A stretch of DNA of 64,000 bases, taken from the NCBI RefSeq assembly GCF_013408335.1, contig NZ_JACBZR010000001.1:3449501-3513500 (forward strand). Direction: 5' to 3'. Both the position numbers and the translations under genes were made by a program. Under the pieces are notes generated by a model that did no database searches, was not told the origin of the DNA, and saw nothing but the letters and a program-made list of their open reading frames with translations. The first letter of the stretch is position 1. Each line of letters starts with the position of its first letter. This stretch comes from Nocardioides panzhihuensis. GTDB taxonomy: Bacteria; Actinomycetota; Actinomycetes; Propionibacteriales; Nocardioidaceae. Positions 24,666 to 34,778 of the stretch are shown here, piece by piece.

Positions 24666-25950
24666 GAGGCCCAACCCTAGTCGGCGGGTAGCCGGCGGGC
24701 GGCTGTGGCCTGGGCGGGACCATCGGCCGCCGGGGCGCGTCGTACTCCATCTCCTCGAGGCGACCGGTCGGGCCGGGGACGGTCAGCGCGCCGATGATCG
24801 TGGTGATGGGCATCGCCAGCACCACCCCGATGCCCGCGGCCATCGTGGCGACGATCTCGCCGGCCATCTGCTCGGTCGTGAGCAGCGAGAAGAAGGTGCG
24901 GTCGTAGAGCTGGATCACCAGCAGCAGCGTCAGCGCGGCGCCGACGTAGGCGAACACGATCGTGTAGATCGTCGAGGCGACGTGGTCGCGGCCGATCCGC
25001 ATCGCGCCACGGAAGACGTCCCACCGCGAGGTGGACGGACCGACGGCGCGCAGCTCCCACACCGCGGACGCCTGGGTGATGGTGACGTCGTTGAGCGCAC
25101 CGAGGCCGGCGATGATCACCGCGGCGACCAGGAGGCTCTGCAGGTCGAGGTCGGCATCGAGCGAGGAGAGCGTCTGACCGCTCTCCGAGCCCAGACCGCT
25201 GAGCCGGCTCCCGCCGATCGCGACGGTGCCGATCAGCGCGGTCACCGCGACCCCGGCCAGCGTGCCGGCGAGCGCCACCGACGTACGCACCGAGAGACCG
25301 TGGGTCGTGTAGAGCACCACGTAGAGGATCAGCATCGAGGAGACCAGCGCGACCCCGGCAGCGGGCTCGCCGGAGAGCAGCGCGGGCAGCAGGAACAGCC
25401 ACACCACCGCACCCGCGAATCCCAAGCCGAGCACCGCCATCAGCCCACGCAGCCGGGCGACCGCGACGACACACACCACGAAGAGGCCGACCAGCAGCGC
25501 CAGCGGCGGGCCGCGCTTGACGTCGAAGAAGGCGTACTTCGCCTCCCCCTCCCGCTCGGTGCGGGAGAGCTCGACCTCGTCGCCGGCCTCCAGGCCGGAG
25601 GTGGCCATCGGTGTCGAGATCTTCACCGCCACCTCGGTGCCGGTGTCGGGGCCGCTGGTCAGCTTCGCCGAGGCGGTGTTGCAGCCCTCCGCCTGCCCGT
25701 CAGCCTGTCCGTCGGCGGAGCACGGCGCGGCGACCGAGGTCACCTCGGCGGTCTCGAAGACGACGCCGTCGGCGACGAACTCCTGCGACCCCTGGAGCTT
25801 CTCGACGGCGGAGCGGTCCGGCCACCAGAGGACCGCACCGACGACGGTGACGACGGCGACGAGCACCAGCGAGACGGTCAGCACCATCCGTGGCAGCGCC
25901 TCGACCTCCACCTCGGCGTCGTGCCCGCCGTGGGAGTGGGAGTGGGCCAT
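24502..25950 (-). CDS. YibE/F-family polytopic membrane protein
   Basis: 482 residues. A His-rich cytosolic start (AHSHSHGGHDAEVEVE), one helix, an extracytoplasmic domain with two Cys (APCSADG, EGCNTA), then about seven helices. The family hallmarks GLGALNDVTITQASAVWEL and the block with THGLSVRTSVALAGT are present. Family function is uncertain. ATG 25950. The Pro-rich C-terminal 55 or so residues are read from DNA that also encodes the UppS N-terminus, so the true stop may have been lost by a frameshift. Confidence 0.85.
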   Translation of the reverse strand: MAHSHSHGGHDAEVEVEALPRMVLTVSLVLVAVVTVVGAVLWWPDRSAVEKLQGSQEFVADGVVFETAEVTSVAAPCSADGQADGQAEGCNTASAKLTSGPDTGTEVAVKISTPMATSGLEAGDEVELSRTEREGEAKYAFFDVKRGPPLALLVGLFVVCVVAVARLRGLMAVLGLGFAGAVVWLFLLPALLSGEPAAGVALVSSMLILYVVLYTTHGLSVRTSVALAGTLAGVAVTALIGTVAIGGSRLSGLGSESGQTLSSLDADLDLQSLLVAAVIIAGLGALNDVTITQASAVWELRAVGPSTSRWDVFRGAMRIGRDHVASTIYTIVFAYVGAALTLLLVIQLYDRTFFSLLTTEQMAGEIVATMAAGIGVVLAMPITTIIGALTVPGPTGRLEEMEYDAPRRPMVPPRPQPPAGYPPTRVGPREQAGPYPNTPPVRGYPAPGPQGPRPAPRGDHHGRQRPLGQGAWPPPDQGPRRG

Positions 25951-25955
25951 CGTCC

Positions 25956-26684
25956 TCAGCTCTCGACGTACTCGAGCGAGCGCAGGTTTCGGTCCAGATG
26001 CCAGGAGAGGTACGCAGCGACCAACCCGCTCGCCTGCCTGCTGGTCCGGTCCTCGGCGCCGCCGACCGTATCCCAGTCGCCGGAGAGCAGCGCACCGAGG
26101 TGGGTCAGCGTCTCGGGCGAGGGCGTCGCCGAGCCCGGCACCCGGCAGGTCGTGCACAGCGCGCCGCCCATGGACACGTTGAACCATCGGTGCGGGCCCA
26201 CCAGCCCGCACCGCGCACAGGCCTCGAAGCTCGGTGCGTAGCCGGCGACGGACAGCGAGCGGAGCAGATAGGAGTCGAGCACATGCCGAGGGAGCCGGTC
26301 GCCCTGCGCGAGCACCCGCAGCCCGCCGACGAGCAGCAGATACTGCTGCGGCGCCGGCTCGCCCTCCTCGTGCACCAGACGGTCGGCGGTCTCGAGCATC
26401 GCGGTGCCGGCGGTGTAGCGGTCGTAGTCGAGGCCGATCCCGCTGTGGAAGAGGGTCAGCGTCTCGGCCTGGGTGATCGTGTCCAGCGTCCGCCCCTCGG
26501 CGAACTGCAGGTCGACGTGGGTGAACGGCTCCAGCCGCGAACCCCATCTCGAGGTCGTACGCCGCACGCCCTTCGCCACCGCACGCACCCGTCCGTGGTC
26601 GCGGGTGAGCATGGTGATGATCCGATCGGCCTCACCAAGCTTGTGGGTGCGAAGCACGATGGCTTCGTCGCGGTAGAGTGGCAC
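25956..26684 (-). CDS. recO: DNA repair protein RecO
   Basis: 242 residues. Begins PLYRDEAIVLRTHKLGEADRIITMLTRDHG, the OB-fold of RecO, continues with GVRRTTSRWGSRLEPFTHVDL, and holds a zinc-finger CxxC pair (CARCG … CTTCR) near residues 150-180. It loads RecA with RecF/RecR during recombinational repair. The GTG at 26684 begins directly at the family N-terminus. It lies five bases before yibE/F. Confidence 0.92.
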   Translation of the reverse strand: MPLYRDEAIVLRTHKLGEADRIITMLTRDHGRVRAVAKGVRRTTSRWGSRLEPFTHVDLQFAEGRTLDTITQAETLTLFHSGIGLDYDRYTAGTAMLETADRLVHEEGEPAPQQYLLLVGGLRVLAQGDRLPRHVLDSYLLRSLSVAGYAPSFEACARCGLVGPHRWFNVSMGGALCTTCRVPGSATPSPETLTHLGALLSGDWDTVGGAEDRTSRQASGLVAAYLSWHLDRNLRSLEYVES

Positions 26685-26796
26685 GGGCCCATTCTGCCGC
26701 GCCGCACCGACAACCGGTGCAGCGACAGACCCACATGACGGCAACGACGCGTGTGGGTCGTCGCCTTTGGCGGGCTCGTCTCCTATCGTGCCGATC

Positions 26797-27618
26797 ATGA
26801 GCGCCACAGGCATCGACCGAGGCACCGACCGCCGACACGACGACCGTAAGCCAGGTGCCGCGGCGTCCCCGCCGGTCACGGCTCTCGACTGGTTCATGCT
26901 GGCGCTGGCGGTCGTCTCGGTCGTCGCGGTCGTGTGGGTGACGTTCTGGGACGTGCCGAAGGTCTGGTTCGACCGGGTCGTCATCGCCGACTACGTCGTG
27001 TGCGCGATCTTCGCCGTCGAGTTCGTGGGGCGCTGGACCCGCTCCGGGCTCGGCTGGAAGTTCCCGCTGCTGTACTGGTACGAGCTGCTCGGCATGATCC
27101 CGCTCGGGGTCGCCGCGAGCCCGGCCTTCCGCAGCCTCCGGCTGCTGCGAGTGGTGGTCATCGTCGTGCGGCTGATGCGTGCGGCCGACCGTGCGTTCGG
27201 CGACCGCATCTCGGCGTACCTGGTGGCGAGGTTCTCCGGAGCCATCGTCGACGCCATCCGCAAGCCGATCACGGTCGCGGTGCTCGACGAGGTGATCGCG
27301 GTGATCCAGACCGGCAACTACACCCGCCACATCTCCAGCGCGATCGGGGAGAACCGCGCGGAGATCGACCTGCTCATCATCGACCTCATCCGTAAGGACC
27401 AGGCGGCCGGGAAGCTGAGGTATCTCCCCTTCCACGACGACGTCGTCCGGCTCGTGGCCGACACGGTGCTGCGTCTGGTCGACGAGGGGCTGGCCGACCC
27501 ACGGGTCCACGAGATCATCTCCGACGCCATCCGCGAGTCGGCCAAGGAGCTGCGATCGAACATCGGCTCGGAGGAGTACGCCGCGGTCAAGCGGGACCGC
27601 TCGTGGCGCGCGACGTAG
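26797..27618 (+). CDS. voltage-sensor-like membrane protein (ion-transport superfamily) without a visible pore
   Basis: 273 residues. Four hydrophobic helices between residues 33 and 135 look like S1-S4 of a voltage-sensor domain; S2 is IADYVVCAIFAVEFVGRW, and S4 is FRSLRLLRVVVIVVRLMR with Arg at three-residue steps. There is no S5-filter-S6 region. The last 140 residues are soluble, amphipathic helices (KPITVAVLDEVIAVIQTGN, then charged repeats). It could be a proton channel, a sensor, or an ion-transport family member of other function. ATG 26797 is used. Divergent from recO; two short hairpins lie between them (26704-26720, 26728-26759). Confidence 0.6.
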   Translation: MSATGIDRGTDRRHDDRKPGAAASPPVTALDWFMLALAVVSVVAVVWVTFWDVPKVWFDRVVIADYVVCAIFAVEFVGRWTRSGLGWKFPLLYWYELLGMIPLGVAASPAFRSLRLLRVVVIVVRLMRAADRAFGDRISAYLVARFSGAIVDAIRKPITVAVLDEVIAVIQTGNYTRHISSAIGENRAEIDLLIIDLIRKDQAAGKLRYLPFHDDVVRLVADTVLRLVDEGLADPRVHEIISDAIRESAKELRSNIGSEEYAAVKRDRSWRAT

Positions 27619-27731
27619 GTCTCGATTTCCGCAGCGATTCCGACGAAGTAGGTGTCACCACGGCCCCTCGCGTCGGATTCAGGGCATGATTCGGGCATGA
27701 CTGACCGGCAAGGATCTCGGGGACGGGAGCG

Positions 27732-29447
27732 ATGAGCGAGACCTTCCCGACCAATCTCGGGCGGCTGCAGCAGGTCCGCCACATCGGCGCCGGTGCGTTC
27801 GCGTCCGTATGGCTCTACTACGACCCCGAGCTCGACTCCCACGTCGCGGTCAAGGCGCTCTCTCCCGGCTGGGTGTCGAACCCGGAGATCCACAAGCGCT
27901 TCCTCCAGGAGGCGCGGCTGCTCCGCTCGGTCGACTCACCTCACGTCGTACGTGTCTACGACATCGGCCAGACGAGCACCGGCATCCCCTTCTTCGTGAT
28001 GTCGTACGCCGACGGCGGCTCGGTCGCCGACCTGCTCAAGCGCTCCCCGGCCGGCCTGGACGTGCACGAGGTCGCCGACATCGTCACGCAGGCCGCCGAC
28101 GGGCTGATGGCGCTCAAGGCCCGCGGGGTGATCCACCGCGACATCAAGCCCGCCAACCTGCTGCTCGCCTCCGAGACCTCCGGCGGCACCGCGGGCGCTC
28201 GCCGGACGATGATCGCCGACCTAGGGGTCGCCCGCTCGCTCGACTCGCTCAACGAGGTCACCCGCGACATCGGCACCCCGTCCTACATGGCGCCCGAGCA
28301 GCTCGACCCGGAGCTGCCGATCGACCACCGCGCCGACGTGCGGGCTCTCGGCGCGGTCGCCTGGGCCCTGCTCGTCGGCCGCTCCCCCGCCCCCGCTCTC
28401 GGACTCACCTCGCGGGTGCCCGAGGCCGGTTCCGTACGCCCCCTCCCGGCCTCGATCAGCCAGGCGATCGCCCGGGCGCTGGAGCCCCGGGCCGAGGACC
28501 GCTGGCCCGACGCACGCTCGTTCGCCGACGCGCTCCGCGCCGCGGTCAAAGGCACCCGGGCCCCCTCCGCCCCGCAGGCGCATTCCGCACCTCAGCCTCC
28601 GCCACCGTCCTCGACCTCGCCGTGGCAGAAGTCGGCGGCCCACACTCCGCCGGTCGGCCCGCCCAGCGGTGCTCCGACCGGGTCGCCCTTCGAGCAGCCC
28701 ACGATGGTGCCGACCGGCATCGGCACGCAGCACCGAGCGAAGCGGAAGCGCACCAGGCTCGTGGGCGGCGTGGCCGCCGCGGTGGTGGCCATCGGGCTCA
28801 TCGCCGGGCTGATCTACGTCGTGACCAACCAGGGCGGTGGCGTACCCGAGGTCGGCGAGTGCCGCAACCTCGACTACGCCGCGGCCAACGAGTTCGTCGA
28901 CGAGACGGAGCCGGTGGAATGCACCGAGCCGCACACCCTCTACACCTTCCACGTCGCCACCGACGTGAAGGCCTACAACGACAACGAGGCCGCTGGGGCC
29001 GCCTGCTTCACCCGCCTGGAGACCGGCCTCGGGCTGCACCCCGAGGCGCTGGCGCGCACCGCATACATCGTGAGCTGGTACTGGCCGTCGGAGGCCACCT
29101 GGAACGACGGTGACCGCTACGTCAGGTGCGACGTCGGCGTGACGGTCCAGAAGGCTCCGATGATCGAGCTGCCCAAGGACCCGGTCCCCAACCCGTTCCC
29201 GACCGACCTGCGGGCCTGCATCGACAGCACCATCGACAAGGTCGTCCGGTGCGGGACCACTCACGACTACATCGTCGTCGACACCTTCGAGATGACCGGC
29301 GACGCCTACCCCGAGCAGAGCGAGACCAACATCCAGGGGCTGGGCGGCTGTCCGTCGGAGGCGACGATGTTCAAAGCGCCGTTCAAGACGGCCTGGATCG
29401 CCGGCAGCCGCCTGGGTCTGTGCGCGAAGTACGACGTCGAGTCCTAG
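27732..29447 (+). CDS. transmembrane Ser/Thr protein kinase with extracellular septum-formation-type domain
   Basis: 571 residues. Kinase domain at about residues 10-275: glycine loop IGAGAFASVW, VAVK lysine, catalytic VIHRDIKPANLLL, DLG in place of DFG, and GTPSYMAPEQ. A Pro/Ser linker runs to about 335, one helix at about 338-362 (VGGVAAAVVAIGLIAGLIYVV) follows, then an outer domain of about 205 residues with paired cysteines (VPEVGECRNL, VECTEPH, RYVRCDV, KVVRCGTTHDY). The outer domain is built like the two lipoproteins at 34779-36457. ATG follows GGGAG. It may sense cell-wall or septal ligands. Confidence 0.88.
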   Translation: MSETFPTNLGRLQQVRHIGAGAFASVWLYYDPELDSHVAVKALSPGWVSNPEIHKRFLQEARLLRSVDSPHVVRVYDIGQTSTGIPFFVMSYADGGSVADLLKRSPAGLDVHEVADIVTQAADGLMALKARGVIHRDIKPANLLLASETSGGTAGARRTMIADLGVARSLDSLNEVTRDIGTPSYMAPEQLDPELPIDHRADVRALGAVAWALLVGRSPAPALGLTSRVPEAGSVRPLPASISQAIARALEPRAEDRWPDARSFADALRAAVKGTRAPSAPQAHSAPQPPPPSSTSPWQKSAAHTPPVGPPSGAPTGSPFEQPTMVPTGIGTQHRAKRKRTRLVGGVAAAVVAIGLIAGLIYVVTNQGGGVPEVGECRNLDYAAANEFVDETEPVECTEPHTLYTFHVATDVKAYNDNEAAGAACFTRLETGLGLHPEALARTAYIVSWYWPSEATWNDGDRYVRCDVGVTVQKAPMIELPKDPVPNPFPTDLRACIDSTIDKVVRCGTTHDYIVVDTFEMTGDAYPEQSETNIQGLGGCPSEATMFKAPFKTAWIAGSRLGLCAKYDVES

Positions 29448-29454
29448 GTGACCT

Positions 29455-30831
29455 CTAGCGGATCAGCGGCGCCAACCGCCTGACCGCCTCTCGGAGGCGG
29501 TCAGGGGTCGTCGCGGCGTACCCGATCACCAGGCCGGGCGGACCGTCGACCTGACGGTGCCGGGCCAGCGGATGGACGGCGATGCCGGCCTCGAGCGCCG
29601 CCGCGGCGACGGCCGTGTCGTCGATCCCGTCGGGAAGCGTCGCCAGCACGTGCAGCCCGGCTGCGACGCCGTGGACCCGAGCGGCGGGGAGATGCTCGGC
29701 GAGCGCCTCGAGCAGGGCGTCGCGCCTCGCCCTGTGCCGAAGCCGGACCAGCCGCAGGTGGCGCTCGAACGCACCTGAGGTCAGCATCCGGGCGAACGTG
29801 ACCTGGGGCAGCGCCGGGGTGGCGAGGTCGAGCCAGTAGCGCGCCTCGACGAGCTCCTCCTGCATGCCGGGCGGGGCGACCAGCCAGCCGATCCGCATCG
29901 CCGGCGCCAGGGTCTTGGACACACTGCCGAGATGGACGACCCGGTCGGGCGCGAGCACCTTCACCGCAGAGACCGGCGGTCTGTCATAGCGGTGCTCGGC
30001 GTCGTAGTCGTCCTCGATCACCAACCGGTGCGGCACCGCCCTGGCCCACTCGACCAGCTCCCGTCGACGCTGCGGAGAGAGCACGACGCCGGTCGGGAAC
30101 TGGTGGGCGGGTGTGGCCGCGACTGCGTCGACGCCGAGGGCGTCGAGCGCCGCCACATCCAGGCCGTCGGCATCCACCGGCACCGGGACCGTCGTCATCC
30201 CCCACCGCTGCAGGTGTACCCGGACGCCGTAGGACCCCGGGTCCTCGAAGCCGATCGTGGTCCTGCCGCGCTCCTCCAGCCATCGGGCCAGGAGCACGAG
30301 GCCCTGGGCGACTCCGTTGACCACCAGGATCTCGTCGGGCGAGACCGTGATCCCGCGGGTGCGTCCCAGCCAGACCGCGAGCGCCTCTCGCAGCGCCGGC
30401 ACACCCCGCGGGTCGCCGTAGCCGAGGTCAGCGCTGCCGATCTCGGCGAGCACCTCTCGCGAGGCCTTGGCCCACGCGGCCCGCGGGAACGCCGAGAGAT
30501 CCGGCACTCCCGGGGAGAGGTCCAGGTCGGGGGTCGGCAGCCGGGTGGCAGCACCGAGGCGGCGTACGGCTTCGGGGGCCGCGCTCACCCGGGTGCCGCC
30601 GCCGCTGCGGGCCGAGAGCAGCCCCTCGTCGGTGAGCCGCTGGTACGCCTCGACGACCACCCCACGGGAGACGCCGAGCTGGGTGGCGAGGGTGCGCGAG
30701 GCCGGTACGCGGGCGCCGACCGCAAGACGGCCGTCGGTCACCGCCTCGCGCAGGGCGCCGGTGAGCCAGGTCGCGAGCCCACCGGCCGGAACGCCGGTCG
30801 GGTCGAGCTGAAGGAAGTCCGCCCCGGTCAC
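29455..30831 (-). CDS. MocR/PdxR-type regulator (GntR winged helix fused to aminotransferase domain)
   Basis: 458 residues. N-terminal GntR helix-turn-helix at about 15-85 (SRTLATQLGVSRGVVVEAYQRL), then a fold-type I aminotransferase domain with the PLP Lys in HLGSVSKTLAPAMRIGW near residue 295 and IEDDYDAEHRY upstream. Such proteins use PLP as an effector and usually control a divergent gene, here an EamA exporter. GTG 30831 is used; an open frame extends upstream across the exporter start and is not credible. Confidence 0.88.
   Translation of the reverse strand: MTGADFLQLDPTGVPAGGLATWLTGALREAVTDGRLAVGARVPASRTLATQLGVSRGVVVEAYQRLTDEGLLSARSGGGTRVSAAPEAVRRLGAATRLPTPDLDLSPGVPDLSAFPRAAWAKASREVLAEIGSADLGYGDPRGVPALREALAVWLGRTRGITVSPDEILVVNGVAQGLVLLARWLEERGRTTIGFEDPGSYGVRVHLQRWGMTTVPVPVDADGLDVAALDALGVDAVAATPAHQFPTGVVLSPQRRRELVEWARAVPHRLVIEDDYDAEHRYDRPPVSAVKVLAPDRVVHLGSVSKTLAPAMRIGWLVAPPGMQEELVEARYWLDLATPALPQVTFARMLTSGAFERHLRLVRLRHRARRDALLEALAEHLPAARVHGVAAGLHVLATLPDGIDDTAVAAAALEAGIAVHPLARHRQVDGPPGLVIGYAATTPDRLREAVRRLAPLIR
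29481..29503. terminator. hairpin at the convergent end of the kinase gene
   Basis: TGACCGCCT / AGGCGGTCA with a five-base loop, located 34 bases past the kinase stop and inside the last codons of the convergent regulator gene. Perfect nine-base stem, so a plausible terminator for the kinase message. Confidence 0.45.
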
Positions 30832-30898
30832 TTGGTCTACTCTGCCACGCCTGGTTTGGATCTGTCTGTCGGACCAAGATCCCGCGAACCTCGTAGTC
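30832..30898. promoter_or_regulatory. divergent MocR/EamA operator region
   Basis: 67 bases with GGATCT … AGATCC (30858-30882) and TTGGTC/GGACCAA inverted elements. MocR-type regulators commonly bind repeated half-sites between the divergent genes, so these are candidate operators. Confidence 0.5.
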
Positions 30899-31828
30899 AT
30901 GAGCACCGAAGTCCTTCCCCGTCCCGCCATCGACGATCCCGGCGAACCCTCCCGCCCCAGCGGCACGATCCTCGGCATCCTGTTCGCCGCGGCGGGGATG
31001 GCCTGCGTCGGCAGCAGCGTCGCCGTCTCCACCACGATCACCGACGCCCCGCTCTTCACCCTGCAGACGGTCAGGTACGCCCTCGCCGCGCTGCTCCTGC
31101 TCGGGGTCGCCCGCCTGACCGGCTGGCGGGTGCCGAGGCCACGTGGGCGCGAGTGGCTCTGGCTGGCCGGGGTGGCGACCGCGGGTCTGGTGCTCTTCAA
31201 CGTCGGCGTCGTCCGTGGCGTCGCCCATGCGGAGCCGGCGGTGATCGGCGTGGCCGTCGCCGCGGTCCCGATGCTGCTCGCGGTCGTCCCGGCCGTCGCG
31301 ACCCGCACCCTGCCGGCCCGCCCCGTGATCATCGGAGCCTTGGTCGTGACTGCGGGAGCCGTCCTGGTCGAGGGCTTCGGGAGGACCGACGCGGCCGGGG
31401 TCGGCTACGCCCTCCTGGTGCTGGCCTGCGAGGCGGGCTTCACGCTCCTGGCGATGCCGGTCCTCCCCCGCCTCGGCGCCTTCGGCGTCTCGTTCCACTC
31501 GGTGTGGATGGCGACCGTCGGCATGGCCGTCGTGGGCGTCGCGACCGAGGGACCGACCGCCGTCACCACGCTCGACACCGTCGACTTGCTGGCCGCGCTC
31601 TATCTGGCCGTGGTCGTCACCACGATCGCGTTCCTGCTCTGGTTCACCGCGGTGCGGCGCCTCGGCTCCGGGCGCGCCGGCCTGCTGACCGGGGTCGTCC
31701 CGGTGTCTGCCGCGGCCCTCGGCGTACCTCTTCACGGGGTCGTGCCGGGCCCGATGGTGTGGCTGGGCACGGCGGTGGTCGCGCTGGGTCTGGCGGTCGG
31801 GCTGCGCGGGCGGACGCCGCAGGGGTGA
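30899..31828 (+). CDS. EamA-family (DMT) exporter
   Basis: 309 residues with ten hydrophobic helices in two EamA repeats; the first covers about residues 20-150 and the second 165-305. Members export amino acids or other metabolites across the inner membrane. The substrate is unknown; pairing with a PLP-dependent MocR regulator hints at an amino-acid or vitamin B6-related compound. ATG 30899. Its stop codon lies within a terminator hairpin shared with leuA. Confidence 0.85.
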   Translation: MSTEVLPRPAIDDPGEPSRPSGTILGILFAAAGMACVGSSVAVSTTITDAPLFTLQTVRYALAALLLLGVARLTGWRVPRPRGREWLWLAGVATAGLVLFNVGVVRGVAHAEPAVIGVAVAAVPMLLAVVPAVATRTLPARPVIIGALVVTAGAVLVEGFGRTDAAGVGYALLVLACEAGFTLLAMPVLPRLGAFGVSFHSVWMATVGMAVVGVATEGPTAVTTLDTVDLLAALYLAVVVTTIAFLLWFTAVRRLGSGRAGLLTGVVPVSAAALGVPLHGVVPGPMVWLGTAVVALGLAVGLRGRTPQG

Positions 31829-31856
31829 CACGTCGTCACGGCGACGTGCCACCCCT
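31821..31856. terminator. bidirectional terminator between EamA exporter and leuA
   Basis: Arms 31821-31835 and 31842-31856 pair at 14 of 15 positions (AGGGGTG-CACGTCG core) with a six-base loop. It overlaps the exporter stop and lies 16 bases from the leuA stop. Confidence 0.8.
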
Positions 31857-31871
31857 GAGCGACCGAGGGTG

Positions 31872-33641
<1,770 letters not shown>

Positions 33642-33679
33642 TCATCAGATGGGAGCGAGTGCCGGCGCACGTCGAACCT

Positions 33680-33718
33680 CCGCAGCGAGGGAGTCCGGCT
33701 TCTCAGACCCCGCTGCGG
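33680..33718 (-). promoter_or_regulatory. attenuator hairpin upstream of leuA
   Basis: CCGCAGCG and CGCTGCGG (33718-33711 / 33687-33680 on the minus strand) form a perfect eight-base stem, extended by GGGTC / GACTCCC. It overlaps the last six leader codons, so the ribosome position on the Leu codons would decide whether it forms. Confidence 0.65.
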
Positions 33719-33744
33719 CAGCTAAGGAGGAGGCTGCGCATCAT
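33703..33744 (-). CDS. leuL: leucine-rich leader peptide of leuA
   Basis: Thirteen codons, MMRSLLLSCRSGV, with three Leu codons in a row (CTC CTC CTT), ending 70 bases before leuA. Ribosome stalling at these codons when Leu-tRNA is low is the known mechanism of such leaders. Only a few bases separate a TATTGT-like -10 from the ATG, so the leader may be translated leaderlessly. Confidence 0.7.
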   Translation of the reverse strand: MMRSLLLSCRSGV

Positions 33745-33847
33745 GACTCGGTAACAATAACAGAACAGAACTGGCAGACTGGCCGGGCAGGCGAATGATC
33801 CTCAACGCTGAGACACACAGAAGCGATGACGAAGGGTAGGGACGGGC

Positions 33848-34243
33848 GTGGCCCAACTGGAAGAGCTCACGGTCGAGGAGTCCTGGCGGCTCGCGGCCGA
33901 CATCCAGATCTCCCGGATCGGCTGGAACGGCCCGCGCGGCCCGGTGGTGCTGCCGGTCAACCATGTCGTGCACGAGAAGGCCGTCTGGATCCGCACCTCG
34001 GCCCACTCCTCGATGGCGGAGCAGATCGACGAGAGCGCCGTCGCGCTGCTGGTCGACGACCTCGACCCCGACACCCATGTGGGCTGGTCGGCGCAGTTCA
34101 AGGGTCACGCGGAGATCCTCTACAACGAGGACCAGATCCCGGAGACCGTCAAGCACCTCCAAGCCTGGCCGGCCGGCCCGCGTCCGTTGTGGGTGCGACT
34201 GCGCCCCAAGGAGGTCACCGGCCGCCGCTTGGTCTCCGGCTGA
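33848..34243 (+). CDS. pyridoxamine 5'-phosphate oxidase-family FMN-binding protein
   Basis: 131 residues, a split-barrel flavin-binding fold (SRIGWNGPRGPVVLPVNHVVHEKAVWIRTSA). Likely a small flavin- or F420-dependent reductase. The GTG at 33848 has AGGGA upstream. Its TGA overlaps the ATG of the next flavodoxin-like gene (TGATG), so the two are probably one operon and may act together in flavin redox. Confidence 0.75.
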   Translation: MAQLEELTVEESWRLAADIQISRIGWNGPRGPVVLPVNHVVHEKAVWIRTSAHSSMAEQIDESAVALLVDDLDPDTHVGWSAQFKGHAEILYNEDQIPETVKHLQAWPAGPRPLWVRLRPKEVTGRRLVSG

Positions 34244-34731
34244 TGCCGCGCCTGCTCGTCGTCCACCACTCCCCCACCCGGTCGCTGCGGCGACTGACCG
34301 ATGCGGTGGTCTCCGGCGCCGCGGACCCCGAGATCGAAGGGGTCGAGGTCGTCGTACGTCCCGCGCTGGAGGCGACCGCCGACGACGTCCTGGCAGCCGA
34401 CGGCTACGTGCTCGGCACGAGCGCCAACTTCGGCTACATGTCGGGTGCTCTCAAGCACTTCTTCGACTCGACCTTCCTGGCGGTCGGCGGCGCGCTCGAC
34501 CCTTCCGGGGGCGCTGGTGAGTCTGCCGGTGAAACCGCGAAGCGGCCCTACGGCCTCTACGTCCACGGCCGCTACGACACCACCGGCGCGATCCGGTCGG
34601 TCCAGTCCATCGTCGGCGCGCTGGGATGGGCCCAGGCCTACGACATCCTCGACGTCATGGGAGACGTCGAGGACTCGCATGCCGAGGCGGCGTACGAGCT
34701 GGGTGCCACGCTGGCCGCCGTCCTCGACTGA
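34243..34731 (+). CDS. flavodoxin-like / NADPH-dependent FMN reductase family protein
   Basis: 162 residues. The start PRLLVVHHSPTRSLRRL forms the FMN phosphate loop and LGTSANFGYMSGALKHFFDST is the second flavin loop of the FMN reductase family. A glycine-rich insert GGALDPSGGAGESAGETAK occurs near residue 85. Cytosolic. Coupled to the preceding PPOX gene through an overlapping stop and start. Confidence 0.75.
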   Translation: MPRLLVVHHSPTRSLRRLTDAVVSGAADPEIEGVEVVVRPALEATADDVLAADGYVLGTSANFGYMSGALKHFFDSTFLAVGGALDPSGGAGESAGETAKRPYGLYVHGRYDTTGAIRSVQSIVGALGWAQAYDILDVMGDVEDSHAEAAYELGATLAAVLD

Positions 34732-34778
34732 ATCGTCCTTTCGGCCCGCTCATGGATTCGCAAGTAGAGTCGATCTCC

